Assembly (NCBI GenBank): GCA_029246545.1
Contig: JAQWMX010000020.1
Location: 31,643-95,642, forward strand
Direction of reading: 5' to 3'
Length of the DNA: 64,000 nucleotides
Origin: Gammaproteobacteria bacterium
Lineage (GTDB): Bacteria; Pseudomonadota; Gammaproteobacteria; Pseudomonadales; Pseudohongiellaceae
Shown: in pieces, positions 47,331 to 57,213 of the stretch
Layout: every line of letters begins with the position of its first letter
Position numbering within the stretch: the first letter of the stretch is position 1
Notes under the pieces: generated by a model
The model's input: the letters and a program-made list of their open reading frames with translations, nothing else
What the model was told of the DNA's origin: nothing
The model's database searches: none
Position numbers and translations under genes: made by a program

Positions 47331-47665
47331 AATTTTTCTCCTAGAACGTAAAATTAAACTACCAAAATAAATTCAATGAACAAAAATGCATTCACATTCG
47401 AGCGCAACATATCACAATTTTTTTGTTTTTTACAACTTTTTTATAACAAACACGAACTGTTTTTTTAAAAAAAACAACAAAGAAGATTGAAAAGATAAGA
47501 AAATACTTAAGATATTCAGAAAATAAATTTGGAAGGTATTATTATTTTAACTAAATATTATTTTTATTAAAATATAACCGTAATTACAAACGAGTCATCT
47601 TGTTTAATAAAATAAAAAATATTTAAACAAACGAAGACTGAGTGAATGAAAATATTAATAAATTA
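47331..47665. other. Very A+T-rich spacer between adk and the algP-like gene
   Basis: The 335 bp have long A and T runs and no frame that looks coding. The end nearest the algP-like gene holds its promoter (47406-47435). A 17-bp A/T palindrome near 47459-47475 (GTTTTTTTAAAAAAAAC) and a TGTTTAA/TTAAACA dyad nearer adk are visible, but neither forms a G+C-rich terminator. Intrinsic curvature is likely. Confidence 0.7.
47406..47435 (-). promoter_or_regulatory. Candidate promoter of the algP-like gene
   Basis: On the minus strand TTGTAA (47430-47435) and TATGTT (47406-47411) are separated by 18 bp, about 75 bp upstream of the start codon. An A tract fills the spacer. No other good promoter was seen in the spacer. 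Confidence 0.45.
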
Positions 47666-48313
47666 TCAACTTAATACAGATAATAATTGTTGTTTAATTT
47701 CAGCGATATCTCCAACTCCATTAATCTGATCGAACTTTACAGATTCACCTTGTTTTTCGAGACTCTGATAGAAATTCACCAATGGCAATGTTTGCTGATG
47801 ATAAACTTCAAGTCTTTTCCTGACAGTTTCTTCCTTATCATCTTCACGCTGTATAAGAGCCTCTCCAGTTTTATCATCAAGGCCAGGATTACTAGGCGCA
47901 TTGTGCTCTAAATGATAAACCCTGCCTGATTCTGGGTGCACTCGCCTGCCACTCAAGCGTTTTACAATCTCCTCATCTGGCACATTGATTTCTAATACGT
48001 GCTCAATCGAAACCCCTGCTTCTACTAAAGCTTCAGCCTGAGGGATGGTGCGTGGGAATCCGTCAAAAAGAAAACCATTGGCGCAATCATCTTGCGTAAT
48101 CCTTTCTTTAACTAGGGAAATAATAATTTCATCAGTAACCAATCCTCCGCTATCCATAACCGACTTAACTTTTAAGCCAAGCTCACTCCCTGCTGTGACC
48201 GCAGCACGCAGCATATCCCCAGTTGAAATTTGTGGAATAGAATAAGTATCAATTAAAAATTGAGCCTGCGTGCCTTTACCGGCACCCGGTGCACCTAAAA
48301 GAATGATTTTCAT
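47666..48313 (-). CDS. adk: Adenylate kinase
   Basis: Adk interconverts ATP+AMP and ADP. The 215-residue protein is the long form with P-loop [10 protein letters not shown] (7-16), the NMP-binding [23 protein letters not shown] and a LID domain (about 120-160, [13 protein letters not shown], no zinc Cys). Length and motifs match gammaproteobacterial Adk. Confidence 0.97.
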   Translation of the reverse strand: MKIILLGAPGAGKGTQAQFLIDTYSIPQISTGDMLRAAVTAGSELGLKVKSVMDSGGLVTDEIIISLVKERITQDDCANGFLFDGFPRTIPQAEALVEAGVSIEHVLEINVPDEEIVKRLSGRRVHPESGRVYHLEHNAPSNPGLDDKTGEALIQREDDKEETVRKRLEVYHQQTLPLVNFYQSLEKQGESVKFDQINGVGDIAEIKQQLLSVLS

Positions 48314-48370
48314 TAATTCCTCTCAAATAAAGCCGATCACATTACAACACTTGCTATAAGCTCTACAAGT

Positions 48371-49216
48371 TTAAGGCAACTCAGCAATCTTTTGCTTCGC
48401 CAAAAGCCAGTATGCTTCCAATTCATCAAGTGTTAAATTTTTCATATCTATTTTTTGTTCATATAGCATGCTTTCTATCAACTTGAAGCGCTGGCTAAAC
48501 TTCTCATTCGCAGAACGCAAACTGGTCTCAGGATTTAATTTCAAATGCCTGGATAAATTCACAACACTAAATAATAAATCGCCGAATTCCTCTTCAATAT
48601 GGTCTTGTTCATCCGCTTCCATCGCCTCTTTAAGCTCATCCATTTCTTCAGCTATTTTTTTTATAACGCTGCTTGCTTGCTTCCAGTCAAAACCGCCAAT
48701 TGCGGCTCTGCTTTGTAACTTTTTAGCTCTTAACAATGCAGGCAACGCCTGAGGAACATCATCTAAAAGACTTGGATTACATGCCCCAGATTTTATCTGA
48801 CTAGCGTCTTCACGTTCTTTTTGCTTTATTTTTTCCCAGTTTGCTTCAACTTGCTCTGGTGATAAATTATTTTCCTTACCAAAGCTTTCAGCAGTGGCAT
48901 CAGGAAAAACATGAGGATGTCTTGTTAATAGTTTTGCAGTTATGGACTCGCAAATATCACCAAACTTGAATAATCCTTCTTCATTGGCGATTTGCGCATA
49001 AAACACTACTTGAAATAACAAGTCGCCCAATTCTTCTGGTAAATGCTGTATATCATCTTGCTCTATACATTCAATAACTTCATAACACTCTTCTAATGTA
49101 TGTGGCGCTATAGACTTAAAGGTCTGCTTTAAGTCCCAAGCACAGCCACGGTCCTTATCTCTAAGCATGGCCATTACTTCTAATAGCTCATTAATTTTTG
49201 TGCTATTACTTTCCAT
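48371..49216 (-). CDS. mazG: Nucleoside triphosphate pyrophosphohydrolase MazG
   Basis: MazG hydrolyses NTPs and dNTPs to monophosphates. The 281-residue protein has two MazG domains, each with an EExxE-type motif (EECYEVIECIE and EELGDLLFQVVFYAQ in the first; EMDELKEAME and EEFGDLLFSVVNLSRHL in the second), and the start LRDKDRGCAWDLKQTF. Next comes rlmD. relA, which lies between these two genes in E. coli and Pseudomonas, is absent. Confidence 0.95.
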   Translation of the reverse strand: MESNSTKINELLEVMAMLRDKDRGCAWDLKQTFKSIAPHTLEECYEVIECIEQDDIQHLPEELGDLLFQVVFYAQIANEEGLFKFGDICESITAKLLTRHPHVFPDATAESFGKENNLSPEQVEANWEKIKQKEREDASQIKSGACNPSLLDDVPQALPALLRAKKLQSRAAIGGFDWKQASSVIKKIAEEMDELKEAMEADEQDHIEEEFGDLLFSVVNLSRHLKLNPETSLRSANEKFSQRFKLIESMLYEQKIDMKNLTLDELEAYWLLAKQKIAELP

Positions 49217-49292
49217 TTTTTATCCCAATCACGGTTAAATATTTCTATTTGAAGCTTAATGGCTTTAAAACTTTTTATTTATAACTATCTCT

Positions 49293-50645
49293 TTATGACT
49301 TTGCTTTTTTGAACAGCGCGATAGACTCGACATGAGTGGTTTGCGGAAACATATCCATAACGCCGGCAGCATCTACTTTATAACCTAGTTCATTTAAACA
49401 AGCGGCATCTCGTGCCAAAGTTGTAGGATTACAAGAAACATATACGATTTTTTCAGGTTTTAATGCTGCCACTGCGGGCAATATTTCAATCGCCCCTGAT
49501 CGAGGAGGATCAATTAGCACCTTCGTAAACCCATGGTTTGCCCAATGCTTGCTTTCGAAATTATCTGCTAGGTCAGCGGCTGTAAAATCTAAGTTATTCA
49601 TGGACATACTCAGCGCATTCTCTTTGCCCCTCTTAACCATAGCCTCACTACCTTCTACCCCGAGTACAAACTCAGCATGCTTAGCCATTGGTAAGGAAAA
49701 ATTCCCAAGTCCGCAAAATAGATCAAGAACTTTGTCTTTACTAGTTAATTCTAATAACTCTATAGCCTTATTAATCATCTTGCGGTTAATTTCAGCATTA
49801 ACCTGAGTGAAATCCATCGGGTGAAAAGCCAGCTTTAATTTAAATTCGGGTAAATCATAAAACAATCGTTCAACCCCAACTTTTGGATAATGCCTCGAAA
49901 CTGTATCTGGCCCGCCACTTTGCAAATAACAATCAAGCTCGTGATTTTCAGCAAAGTTAGATAATTTGTCTAAGTCCCCAGTATCCAGTGGCAGCAAATG
50001 CCTAAATACCAGAGCGACTGAATTAGCATCTGACTGCTTATCTCCAACAGCAACTTCAATTTGTGGAATATGTTTATAAGCATCTAATGTAGCAATTAAT
50101 TTACTGAGTACTGGTAATAGTTTACTAACCTGAGGATCTAGAACCTCACAGCTGTACATGTTGGTTATAAAACTACTGTTTTTTTCCCTAAAGCCGACTA
50201 AAACCTGTTCTTTCTTGTGCACATAACGCACAGCCAACCGCGCTTTACGTCTATAGGCAAAGTGCGGTCCTGTCATAGGGGGCATTTTTTTATATTGAAT
50301 GTCGGTCAAGCTATTCTCAAGCAATTCATCTAAAACTGAAGCTTTAAATGCCAACTGCTTTTCTGAGTTAAAGTGCTGCAAACTACAGCCCCCACAAATT
50401 GAGGCATATTCGCAAGGAGGGTCTACCCTATCTAAAGAAGCCTTAATTACATCAACTGTTTTTGCTTGATCAAATGCTTCACGTTTTTGCGTATAAAGTG
50501 CTGCAACTTGTTCACCAGGCAAGGCTTCTCCAACAAAGACTACCTTGCCATCGATATGGGCAATACCACGCCCCTCATGACTAAGTTTTTCAATATCCAG
50601 GACAATAGGATCAGGTGGCAGCTTTTGCCGTCTACGTCGACGCAT
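49293..50645 (-). CDS. rlmD: 23S rRNA (uracil(1939)-C(5))-methyltransferase RlmD
   Basis: RlmD methylates U1939 of 23S rRNA. The 450-residue protein has an N-terminal TRAM domain (about 12-70), the 4Fe-4S Cys cluster CEYASICGGCSLQH, the SAM-binding LDLFCGLGNFSLPMA and the catalytic Cys in VSCNPTTLARD preceded by IDPPRSGA. It starts 20 bp after cysM. Confidence 0.96.
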   Translation of the reverse strand: MRRRRRQKLPPDPIVLDIEKLSHEGRGIAHIDGKVVFVGEALPGEQVAALYTQKREAFDQAKTVDVIKASLDRVDPPCEYASICGGCSLQHFNSEKQLAFKASVLDELLENSLTDIQYKKMPPMTGPHFAYRRKARLAVRYVHKKEQVLVGFREKNSSFITNMYSCEVLDPQVSKLLPVLSKLIATLDAYKHIPQIEVAVGDKQSDANSVALVFRHLLPLDTGDLDKLSNFAENHELDCYLQSGGPDTVSRHYPKVGVERLFYDLPEFKLKLAFHPMDFTQVNAEINRKMINKAIELLELTSKDKVLDLFCGLGNFSLPMAKHAEFVLGVEGSEAMVKRGKENALSMSMNNLDFTAADLADNFESKHWANHGFTKVLIDPPRSGAIEILPAVAALKPEKIVYVSCNPTTLARDAACLNELGYKVDAAGVMDMFPQTTHVESIALFKKAKS

Positions 50646-50664
50646 GGGTTATTTAGACTTCCTT

Positions 50665-51558
50665 TTATTCAGGGGTAAACACACCACTAGACAGGTAACG
50701 ATCACCTCTGTCACAAATGATCGCGACGATTACCGCATGCTCTAAAGATTTTGATAATTGTAATGCAGCAGAGACTGCTCCACCCGAAGAGACACCACAA
50801 TGAATACCTTCTTCCTTTGCGAGGGCACGCATGGTTACTTCGGCATCAAGTTGTTCAATATCAATTATCTGATCAACCCGATCACTTTCAAATATTTTTG
50901 GTAAATATGCCTCTGACCAGCGCCGTATACCTGGAATTCTAGAATCTTCCTTAGGCTGTAAGCCAATAATTTGGACATTTTCATTCTGTTCCTTTAAGTA
51001 CCTTGATACACCCATAATCGTACCGGTTGTCCCCATAGAGCTGACAAAGTGAGTAATACCCCCTTTTGTATCTCTCCAAATTTCCGGACCGGTGCCTTCG
51101 TAGTGAGCGGCATAATTATCAGGGTTACCAAATTGGTCTAGCACAGACCCTTTACCTTTTGCCTGCATTTCTAATGCAAGGTCTCTAGCGCCTTCCATAC
51201 CTTCCTCTTCTGTAACCTCTATCAAAGTGGCCCCATATGCGGTCATTGAGTCTTTACGTTCCTGAGTAGAATTGCTTGGCATTATCAGAATAAGTTTATA
51301 GCCCCTAATCGCCGCCACCATTGCCAAGGCAATACCAGTGTTGCCACTAGTTGCTTCGATCAAGGTATCGCCCGATCTTATATCTCCTCGAGCTTCTGCT
51401 TTTAGAATCATGCTAAGTGCTGGCCTGTCTTTAACAGACCCAGCAGGATTACTACCTTCTAGTTTGACTAGAATTGTATTGGTAGTTTTTCCTGGTAATC
51501 TTTGTAAGCGCACAAGAGGAGTATTTCCTATCGTGCTCTCTATAGTTGGAATAGACAT
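50665..51558 (-). CDS. cysM: Cysteine synthase B
   Basis: CysM makes cysteine (or S-sulfocysteine) from O-acetylserine. The 297-residue PLP enzyme has the Lys in LEGSNPAGSVKDRPAL, the substrate loop EATSGNTGIALAM and the PLP phosphate loop SSMGTTGTIMG. The ARG-containing RIPGIRRWSEAYLP region separates CysM from CysK. It heads the cysM-rlmD-mazG run. Confidence 0.95.
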   Translation of the reverse strand: MSIPTIESTIGNTPLVRLQRLPGKTTNTILVKLEGSNPAGSVKDRPALSMILKAEARGDIRSGDTLIEATSGNTGIALAMVAAIRGYKLILIMPSNSTQERKDSMTAYGATLIEVTEEEGMEGARDLALEMQAKGKGSVLDQFGNPDNYAAHYEGTGPEIWRDTKGGITHFVSSMGTTGTIMGVSRYLKEQNENVQIIGLQPKEDSRIPGIRRWSEAYLPKIFESDRVDQIIDIEQLDAEVTMRALAKEEGIHCGVSSGGAVSAALQLSKSLEHAVIVAIICDRGDRYLSSGVFTPE

Positions 51559-51640
51559 GATTTAGTCTTTAATTGAAACTGCAGTTGAGAAAACAAAATT
51601 TTACCTTGAAGCGCACTGCATGAAAAAGGTAAAAGTGAAG

Positions 51641-52357
51641 TTATCCGATGTTTTTTCGAAATAAACTTCGACTTGAGAGTGGTTTATCCCCTAAATGTGA
51701 TGAAAGTGCTGCTCGCAACAACCGTTTCGCAGACTTTTGAGTTTCTAATGTTGTAAATTTTTTCTCTGCAATTTGCTGAAGCGTATGATTAGAAAAGTAT
51801 TTTTCAGTCTTAGAATTAACTTCATCGACCTGTTCAAAACCCGTTTCATAATGAAAATAATACCAACGAGTAAGCTTTTCTTTCTCTGACGATTTCTCCA
51901 CCACACTAAAATCTATTCCATATCCCAGTAATTCAAGTAAATTTAATTCAAAATTTCTTAACACTGGTTCGATTTCTGAGCTAAGCGCAAGATTATTTAA
52001 TGTGCCCGCGTACAATGAAAATACCTCCAAATCTGATTCTTGCTTATGAATTAGGCGCACTAATAGTTCATTGACATACAATGCTGCAAAAAGCGCTTTA
52101 TGTTTAAGGGCGACACTAATTGACTGAGTCTCTACTTGCCCCAAGGTTTTCAATTCACTTTTACCCGATAAATTAATCATTAACGGAATAAAAGGTTGTA
52201 ATAAGGCTCTAGTTTTTGACTTTGGGCTACGCACACCTCGTGCTACAGCACTAATACGACCAAAATCCTGAGTAATAAAATCGACTAAAAGGCTCGTGTC
52301 TCGATAAGGTCTACTGTGTAATAAATAAGCGGGTTGGGACTGAATCGAATTAGCCAT
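51641..52357 (-). CDS. recO: DNA repair protein RecO
   Basis: RecO anneals DNA and loads RecA with RecR. The 238-residue protein has an N-terminal OB fold (AYLLHSRPYRDTSLLVDFIT, RISAVARGVRSPKS) and a helical C-terminal domain (FELNLLELLGYGIDF). A zinc-finger Cys set is lacking, as in other gammaproteobacteria. It follows era by 12 bp. pdxJ, usually next in relatives, is replaced by cysM. Confidence 0.94.
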   Translation of the reverse strand: MANSIQSQPAYLLHSRPYRDTSLLVDFITQDFGRISAVARGVRSPKSKTRALLQPFIPLMINLSGKSELKTLGQVETQSISVALKHKALFAALYVNELLVRLIHKQESDLEVFSLYAGTLNNLALSSEIEPVLRNFELNLLELLGYGIDFSVVEKSSEKEKLTRWYYFHYETGFEQVDEVNSKTEKYFSNHTLQQIAEKKFTTLETQKSAKRLLRAALSSHLGDKPLSSRSLFRKNIG

Positions 52358-52369
52358 AACTACATAAGC

Positions 52370-53284
52370 CTACTGATCAATATAGCCTAAGCTTCGTAAG
52401 GCTCTCTCATCGTCTGACCAGCCACTTTTAACTTTCACCCATAAGTTCAGCATAATTTTTGCATCAAAAAGCTGCTCCATCTCTCTGCGAGCTTCAGTTC
52501 CTATTAATTTCAAACTAGAGCCGTTTTTACCAATGAGAATTTTTTTCTGCCCTTCTCTTTCAACTAATATCAAAGCGCTTATATGCAACACACCGTCTTT
52601 GTTCTTAAACTCTTCGATTTCAACATTCACTTCATACGGCAATTCATCGCCCATTTGCCGGGTGATTTTTTCACGCACAAACTCTGCAGCAAGAAAGCGA
52701 CCGTTTTTATCGGTAATCTGGTCTTCTGGGAATAAATAAGATCCTAGCGGTAATGATTTCGTTATGAGCTGTTCAAGCTTTTCTGTTCCTTGATTTTTTA
52801 GTGCGGAAATAGGAATCATTTCATCGAACTCATACAGTGATTTTAATTCTTCAATCTTAGGTAGCAAACTTGCTTGATCGCCCAATCTATCTGTCTTATT
52901 CAGTAACAAAAAGACCGAAACATTTGAGTTGCGGATACTTTCCAAAACGTTCTCATCTTCTGCAGTCCATTTATTACCATCGATCATAAATAAGATCAGG
53001 TCTACATCTTTAATCACAGCGTTGACTGTTTTATTCATATAGCGATTTAGTGCCTTATCTATACCAATATGCAGGCCAGGAGTATCAACGAAAATTATTT
53101 GCGCATTATCGGTAGTTTTAATTCCTAATAAACGATGACGGGTTGTTTGTGGCTTTCGTGAAGTAATACTAATTTTTTGACCAAGAATATGATTCAACAA
53201 TGTCGATTTTCCAACATTTGGCCTGCCCACTATAGCGACAAGTCCACAGCGATTTTTTGTTAAATTTTGCTTAGTTGGAGTCAC
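52370..53284 (-). CDS. era: GTPase Era
   Basis: Era is a GTPase for 30S subunit maturation. The 304-residue protein has G1 [10 protein letters not shown]2 TTRHRLLG, G3 DTPGLH, G4 LNKTDRL and G5 SALKNQG, followed by a KH domain ([19 protein letters not shown]). It lies after rnc, the conserved rnc-era-recO order. Confidence 0.97.
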   Translation of the reverse strand: MTPTKQNLTKNRCGLVAIVGRPNVGKSTLLNHILGQKISITSRKPQTTRHRLLGIKTTDNAQIIFVDTPGLHIGIDKALNRYMNKTVNAVIKDVDLILFMIDGNKWTAEDENVLESIRNSNVSVFLLLNKTDRLGDQASLLPKIEELKSLYEFDEMIPISALKNQGTEKLEQLITKSLPLGSYLFPEDQITDKNGRFLAAEFVREKITRQMGDELPYEVNVEIEEFKNKDGVLHISALILVEREGQKKILIGKNGSSLKLIGTEARREMEQLFDAKIMLNLWVKVKSGWSDDERALRSLGYIDQ

Positions 53285-53311
53285 TTTTTAAATTACCCGT
53301 TCAACACTAGA

Positions 53312-53980
53312 CTATAAACCTAGTTTTTCAAGAATGAGCGATGCGGCATGCTGTTCTGCTTCTCTTCGGCTAGTACCCTGACCTTTAATGGCTTTGTTAC
53401 ATAAAACCACTTTACAGCTAACTGTAAATTGCTGTTCGTGATCTTTTCCTTCTAGTTCTGAAACAAGGTATTTGGGTAGTGCTAATTGTTTTGATTGTAA
53501 TAATTCTTGTAGGCGAGTTTTAGCGTCTTTTCCAGAAATCTCTTCATCTGATTCTAATAGCCTTAGTCTTGAAACAAACCAGCTTAATACTTCTTTACGG
53601 CAAGCACTAATGCCAGCATCTAGGTAAATTGCGCTAACAACAGCTTCTAAGGCGTCTGCTAGGATTGAGTCTCTTTTTGCGCCACCACTCTTTGCTTCCC
53701 CAAGCCCAAGAATCAGCGATTCTCCAAGCGAAAGTTCGCGAGCAATATCTGCCAAAGTGTGTTTTTTTACTAACTCAGCGCGTAAGCGACTCAATTCACC
53801 TTCACTCGCTTGTGGGAAACGCTGAAAAAGAATTTCTGCGATGATAAACCCTAGAATGGAATCACCTAAAAACTCTAATCGTTCATTATTTATCTTACCG
53901 TAACTACGATGACTTAAGGCCAACTTTAACAAAGCCTTATCTTTAAATGTATGAGATATTTTCTCAGGCGTACTTGTCAC
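53312..53980 (-). CDS. rnc: Ribonuclease III
   Basis: RNase III cleaves double-stranded RNA in rRNA and mRNA processing. The 222-residue protein has the signature NNERLEFLGDS (31-41), the second catalytic region ADALEAVVSAIYLDAG and a C-terminal dsRNA-binding domain (EGKDHEQQFTVSCKVVL, GTSRREAEQHAASLIL). The start codon is GTG at 53980 and overlaps the DUF4845 stop (TAGTG), showing coupled translation. Confidence 0.97.
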   Translation of the reverse strand: MTSTPEKISHTFKDKALLKLALSHRSYGKINNERLEFLGDSILGFIIAEILFQRFPQASEGELSRLRAELVKKHTLADIARELSLGESLILGLGEAKSGGAKRDSILADALEAVVSAIYLDAGISACRKEVLSWFVSRLRLLESDEEISGKDAKTRLQELLQSKQLALPKYLVSELEGKDHEQQFTVSCKVVLCNKAIKGQGTSRREAEQHAASLILEKLGL

Positions 53981-54372
53981 TAGTTCTTATCAAATCTATT
54001 TTCAAAAATAACAACAACTTCAATATTATAAAACAAGGGTGCTCTTGTTTCGTAATTGATATCGATATATCTATCATCACCTTCCCTTGTAAGAACTACG
54101 TTGGAAGAAGCAAAATCTCTAATGCCATTCGTCACTAATGAGCTTTGTAGACCAGAACGAACTTCTGCAAGACTCACCGCTTCAAAGTCATTATTATTAA
54201 TCATACCTTCCATCGCATTAGCAATTATATTGTTATTCAAATAGGCTGGCACAACTTTCAATGCTGACAATAAAACCATACCTACAATGACAAGTAGAAA
54301 GATTACAGCAAAGATTGAAGCTCCTTTTTGGTTTCTTTTTGAATGTTTGAAAATGTTATTTTTTAAATTCAT
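53980..54372 (-). CDS. DUF4845 membrane protein
   Basis: The 130-residue protein has one N-terminal TM segment (about 17-40, GASIFAVIFLLVIVGMVLLSA) and a periplasmic domain with YLNNNIIANAMEGM and the C-terminal INYETRAPLFYNIEVVVIFE. DUF4845 genes lie between lepB and rnc in many gammaproteobacteria, as here. The function is unknown. Confidence 0.9.
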   Translation of the reverse strand: MNLKNNIFKHSKRNQKGASIFAVIFLLVIVGMVLLSALKVVPAYLNNNIIANAMEGMINNNDFEAVSLAEVRSGLQSSLVTNGIRDFASSNVVLTREGDDRYIDINYETRAPLFYNIEVVVIFENRFDKN

Positions 54373-54387
54373 TTCACACCTCAGTTT

Positions 54388-55293
54388 TTAAGGATTAATA
54401 AAACGATTCTGGCCAAATGTTGGCAAATTCATTCCAGGTTCTTTATGCATCCAAACCGCCACAGCTTTGCCTACAATGTTTGCTTCAGGTACAACACCCC
54501 AGCGTCGACTGTCATCACTATTATCACGATTATCACCCATCATAAAATAATGTCCTTCAGGAATGACTCTACCACCTGGTTGCATCCAATAATCGCTGCT
54601 TGTATAGCGAGTTAAGGGAGAAACGTAGATATCATGCTCTACTTCTCCAAGTTTTTCGAGGAAGTGGTTCACAGGCCTTCTTCCATCCTCTGTCATACTA
54701 ATTAACTCTTGAGCTTGCTCAACCTCGTTTATATACAACGTTTTATCTTCATAACGGACATGATCCCCCGGAACTCCGATAACTCGCTTAACGTAGTACA
54801 CAGGATCATGTGGAGGTATAAAAACCATAACGTCACCACGTTGTGGGTCTCCAATATTCATCACCTTAGTCCCTATTACCGGCAAACGAATACCAAAAGA
54901 ATATTTATTAACAAGAATGTAATCACCCACATTTAAACTAGGGATCATTGAGCCAGTCGGAATTTGAAATGGTTCGAATAAAAAGGAGCGAAAAATCAAA
55001 ACCACGAATAGAATGGGGAAAAATGATTTACTGTATTCAACCAATCCAGGCTCTTTTTTAAGAATAAAAGCTGTTTCGAACTGCTTAGCTGTTTTTGGAT
55101 TAGTCGCGGGCTTTTCATTGTCTTCTAGACTATTTTGATAAGCTGAAACATCTTCTTCTTTTATTTCATTTTGCTTTAGATAAGATCTAAATTTTTGCGT
55201 TCTGTTATTTTCAAAAAACACAGCATCAATAAGCCAAATGACGCCGCTGATTAATGCCAATATGAAAAGAACTAAAGAATAATCTATGTTCAT
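54388..55293 (-). CDS. lepB: Signal peptidase I
   Basis: LepB cleaves Sec signal peptides. The 301-residue protein has two N-terminal TM segments (about 6-25 and 90-106), the catalytic Ser S115 in PTGSMIPSL, the catalytic Lys K169 in YVKRVIGVPGD and the late GDNRDNSDDSRRWG box. Its ATG overlaps the lepA stop (TAATG). The lepA-lepB pair is standard. Confidence 0.97.
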   Translation of the reverse strand: MNIDYSLVLFILALISGVIWLIDAVFFENNRTQKFRSYLKQNEIKEEDVSAYQNSLEDNEKPATNPKTAKQFETAFILKKEPGLVEYSKSFFPILFVVLIFRSFLFEPFQIPTGSMIPSLNVGDYILVNKYSFGIRLPVIGTKVMNIGDPQRGDVMVFIPPHDPVYYVKRVIGVPGDHVRYEDKTLYINEVEQAQELISMTEDGRRPVNHFLEKLGEVEHDIYVSPLTRYTSSDYWMQPGGRVIPEGHYFMMGDNRDNSDDSRRWGVVPEANIVGKAVAVWMHKEPGMNLPTFGQNRFINP

Positions 55294-57092
55294 TAAGAGT
55301 CCACCTTAAGTACTGCAAGAAATGCTTCTTGTGGAATCTCTATGCTTCCAACTTTTTTCATGCGTTTTTTTCCTGCTTTTTGTTTTTCCAATAATTTTTT
55401 CTTACGGCTGATGTCGCCACCGTAACATTTAGCTGTCACATTTTTGCGCAAAGCTTTAACGGTACTTCTGGATACAATTTGACCACCTATCGCAGCCTGA
55501 ATAGCCACATCATAAAGCTGGCGAGGTATCAATTCTTTCATTTTATCAGTGAGCACCCGACCTTTAGCCTGGGCTTGATCCCTATGTACAATTAAAGCTA
55601 AGGCATCAACTGTTTCCCCATTTATCAGAACATCCAGTCTTACCAGTTTAGCCTCTTGAAAGCGTATAAAGTGATAATCTAATGATGCATAACCTCGACT
55701 GACCGACTTTAAACGATCGAAAAAGTCTAATACTACTTCATTCATCGGTAATTCATAGCGGATAGCAACCTGACTACCTGCAAACTGCATATCTTTTTGA
55801 ACGCCACGCTTTTCAACACAAAGTGTAATTACATTCCCCACATAATCCTGAGGGACTAGAATATTTGCCTCAACGATCGGTTCTCGCATTTCTTCTATAT
55901 TTGTAATTGGCGGCAAACGTGATGGGCTATCCACTTTAATGACTTTACCTAACTTATTTAAAACTTCAAAAACGACAGTTGGTGCAGAAGTTATCAGGTC
56001 AAGATCATATTCACGCTCCAGCCTTTCCTGCACAATTTCCATATGTAGCATACCCAGAAAGCCGCAACGAAAACCGACACCTAAAGCATCAGAGCTTTCT
56101 GGCTCATAAATTAAAGCAGCATCATTAAGTGTTAGTTTCTCCAGAGCATCTCGAAAGTTCTCATAATCATCGGCAGATATAGGAAACATGCCTGCATAAA
56201 CCTGTGCTTGAACCCGTTTGAAACCTGGCAGAGCATCGACATCCGGTGTTTTAGCATGTGTGATGGTATCGCCGACCGGCGCACCTTTAATTTCCTTTAT
56301 TCCAGCTTCAATAAAGCCCACTTCACCGGCTTTTAATTCTTCAGTGACAGTTCTTTTGGGACTAAATATACCGACATTATCCACCACATGGACTTTACCT
56401 GTTGATTTAGCAATAATTTTGTCACCTTTGCGAATTCTACCCTGGCGCACTCTTACTAGAGATACCACCCCTAGATAATTATCAAACCAGGAATCAACTA
56501 TCAAGGCTTGTAAATCGTCGTCAATCCCTCCCTTGGGAGGTGGTACAAGCTTAATCAGATTTTCCAGAATATCTATTATTCCCTTGCCGCTTTTTGCACT
56601 AGCAAGTACAGCTTCTTGGGCATCTAAACCTATAATATCTTCAATTTCTTGCTTCACTCGATCAGGCTCTGCCTGAGGTAGGTCCATTTTATTAAGTACT
56701 GGAATTACCTCTAGGCCTTGCTCAATCGCTGTATAACAATTTGCTACAGATTGCGCTTCAACTCCTTGAGCTGCGTCTACAACCAACAACGCACCTTCAC
56801 AAGCAGCAAGTGATCGAGAAACTTCATAACTGAAATCTACGTGTCCAGGAGTATCAATGAAATTCAATTGATAAATCTTTCCATTGGTAGATTTGTAATC
56901 CAGCGTGACGCTTTGTGCTTTGATAGTAATGCCACGTTCTTTTTCTATGTCCATGGAGTCAAGAACCTGACTAGACATCTCACGCTCAGTTAAGCCCCCA
57001 CATTCTTGAATAAAACGATCAGCAATTGTCGATTTACCATGATCAATATGGGCAATGATGGAAAAATTTCGGATGTGGTTTAAATCGCTCAC
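55293..57092 (-). CDS. lepA: Elongation factor 4 (LepA)
   Basis: LepA is a ribosomal GTPase implicated in 30S assembly and initiation. The 599-residue protein has G1 [10 protein letters not shown]2 [10 protein letters not shown]3 [11 protein letters not shown] and G4 LNKMDLP, then EF-G-like domains and the family's own C-terminal domain ([20 protein letters not shown]). Length is exactly typical. Confidence 0.97.
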   Translation of the reverse strand: MSDLNHIRNFSIIAHIDHGKSTIADRFIQECGGLTEREMSSQVLDSMDIEKERGITIKAQSVTLDYKSTNGKIYQLNFIDTPGHVDFSYEVSRSLAACEGALLVVDAAQGVEAQSVANCYTAIEQGLEVIPVLNKMDLPQAEPDRVKQEIEDIIGLDAQEAVLASAKSGKGIIDILENLIKLVPPPKGGIDDDLQALIVDSWFDNYLGVVSLVRVRQGRIRKGDKIIAKSTGKVHVVDNVGIFSPKRTVTEELKAGEVGFIEAGIKEIKGAPVGDTITHAKTPDVDALPGFKRVQAQVYAGMFPISADDYENFRDALEKLTLNDAALIYEPESSDALGVGFRCGFLGMLHMEIVQERLEREYDLDLITSAPTVVFEVLNKLGKVIKVDSPSRLPPITNIEEMREPIVEANILVPQDYVGNVITLCVEKRGVQKDMQFAGSQVAIRYELPMNEVVLDFFDRLKSVSRGYASLDYHFIRFQEAKLVRLDVLINGETVDALALIVHRDQAQAKGRVLTDKMKELIPRQLYDVAIQAAIGGQIVSRSTVKALRKNVTAKCYGGDISRKKKLLEKQKAGKKRMKKVGSIEIPQEAFLAVLKVDS

Positions 57093-57169
57093 TAATGAGA
57101 TTCACTCTGGTTAAACGCTATTATCAAAAAGTCCGCAAGTCTACAGTAACTCAGGCATAACATGAAGAA

Positions 57170-57195
57170 CCGTCCTGTTGGAATTAACAGGGCGG
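57170..57195 (-). promoter_or_regulatory. Stable hairpin between mucD and lepA
   Basis: CCGTCCTGTT (57170-57179) and AACAGGGCGG (57186-57195) form a 10-bp stem (one G-U pair) with a 6-nt loop. No T-run follows on the minus strand. It may slow transcription or protect the mucD 3' end; it is not a typical terminator. Confidence 0.4.
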
Positions 57196-57213
57196 CTGAA
57201 GTGGTATTTTGGA

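Noticed and set aside
46549..47370. Open frames opposite the algP-like gene, rich in Ala/Phe/Leu
   Set aside because: They mirror the Lys/Ala repeats on the other strand and mimic hydrophobic proteins by codon complement only.
47459..47475. A/T palindrome GTTTTTTTAAAAAAAAC as a terminator
   Set aside because: The stem has only one G-C pair and no separate T-run, and it would pair weakly.
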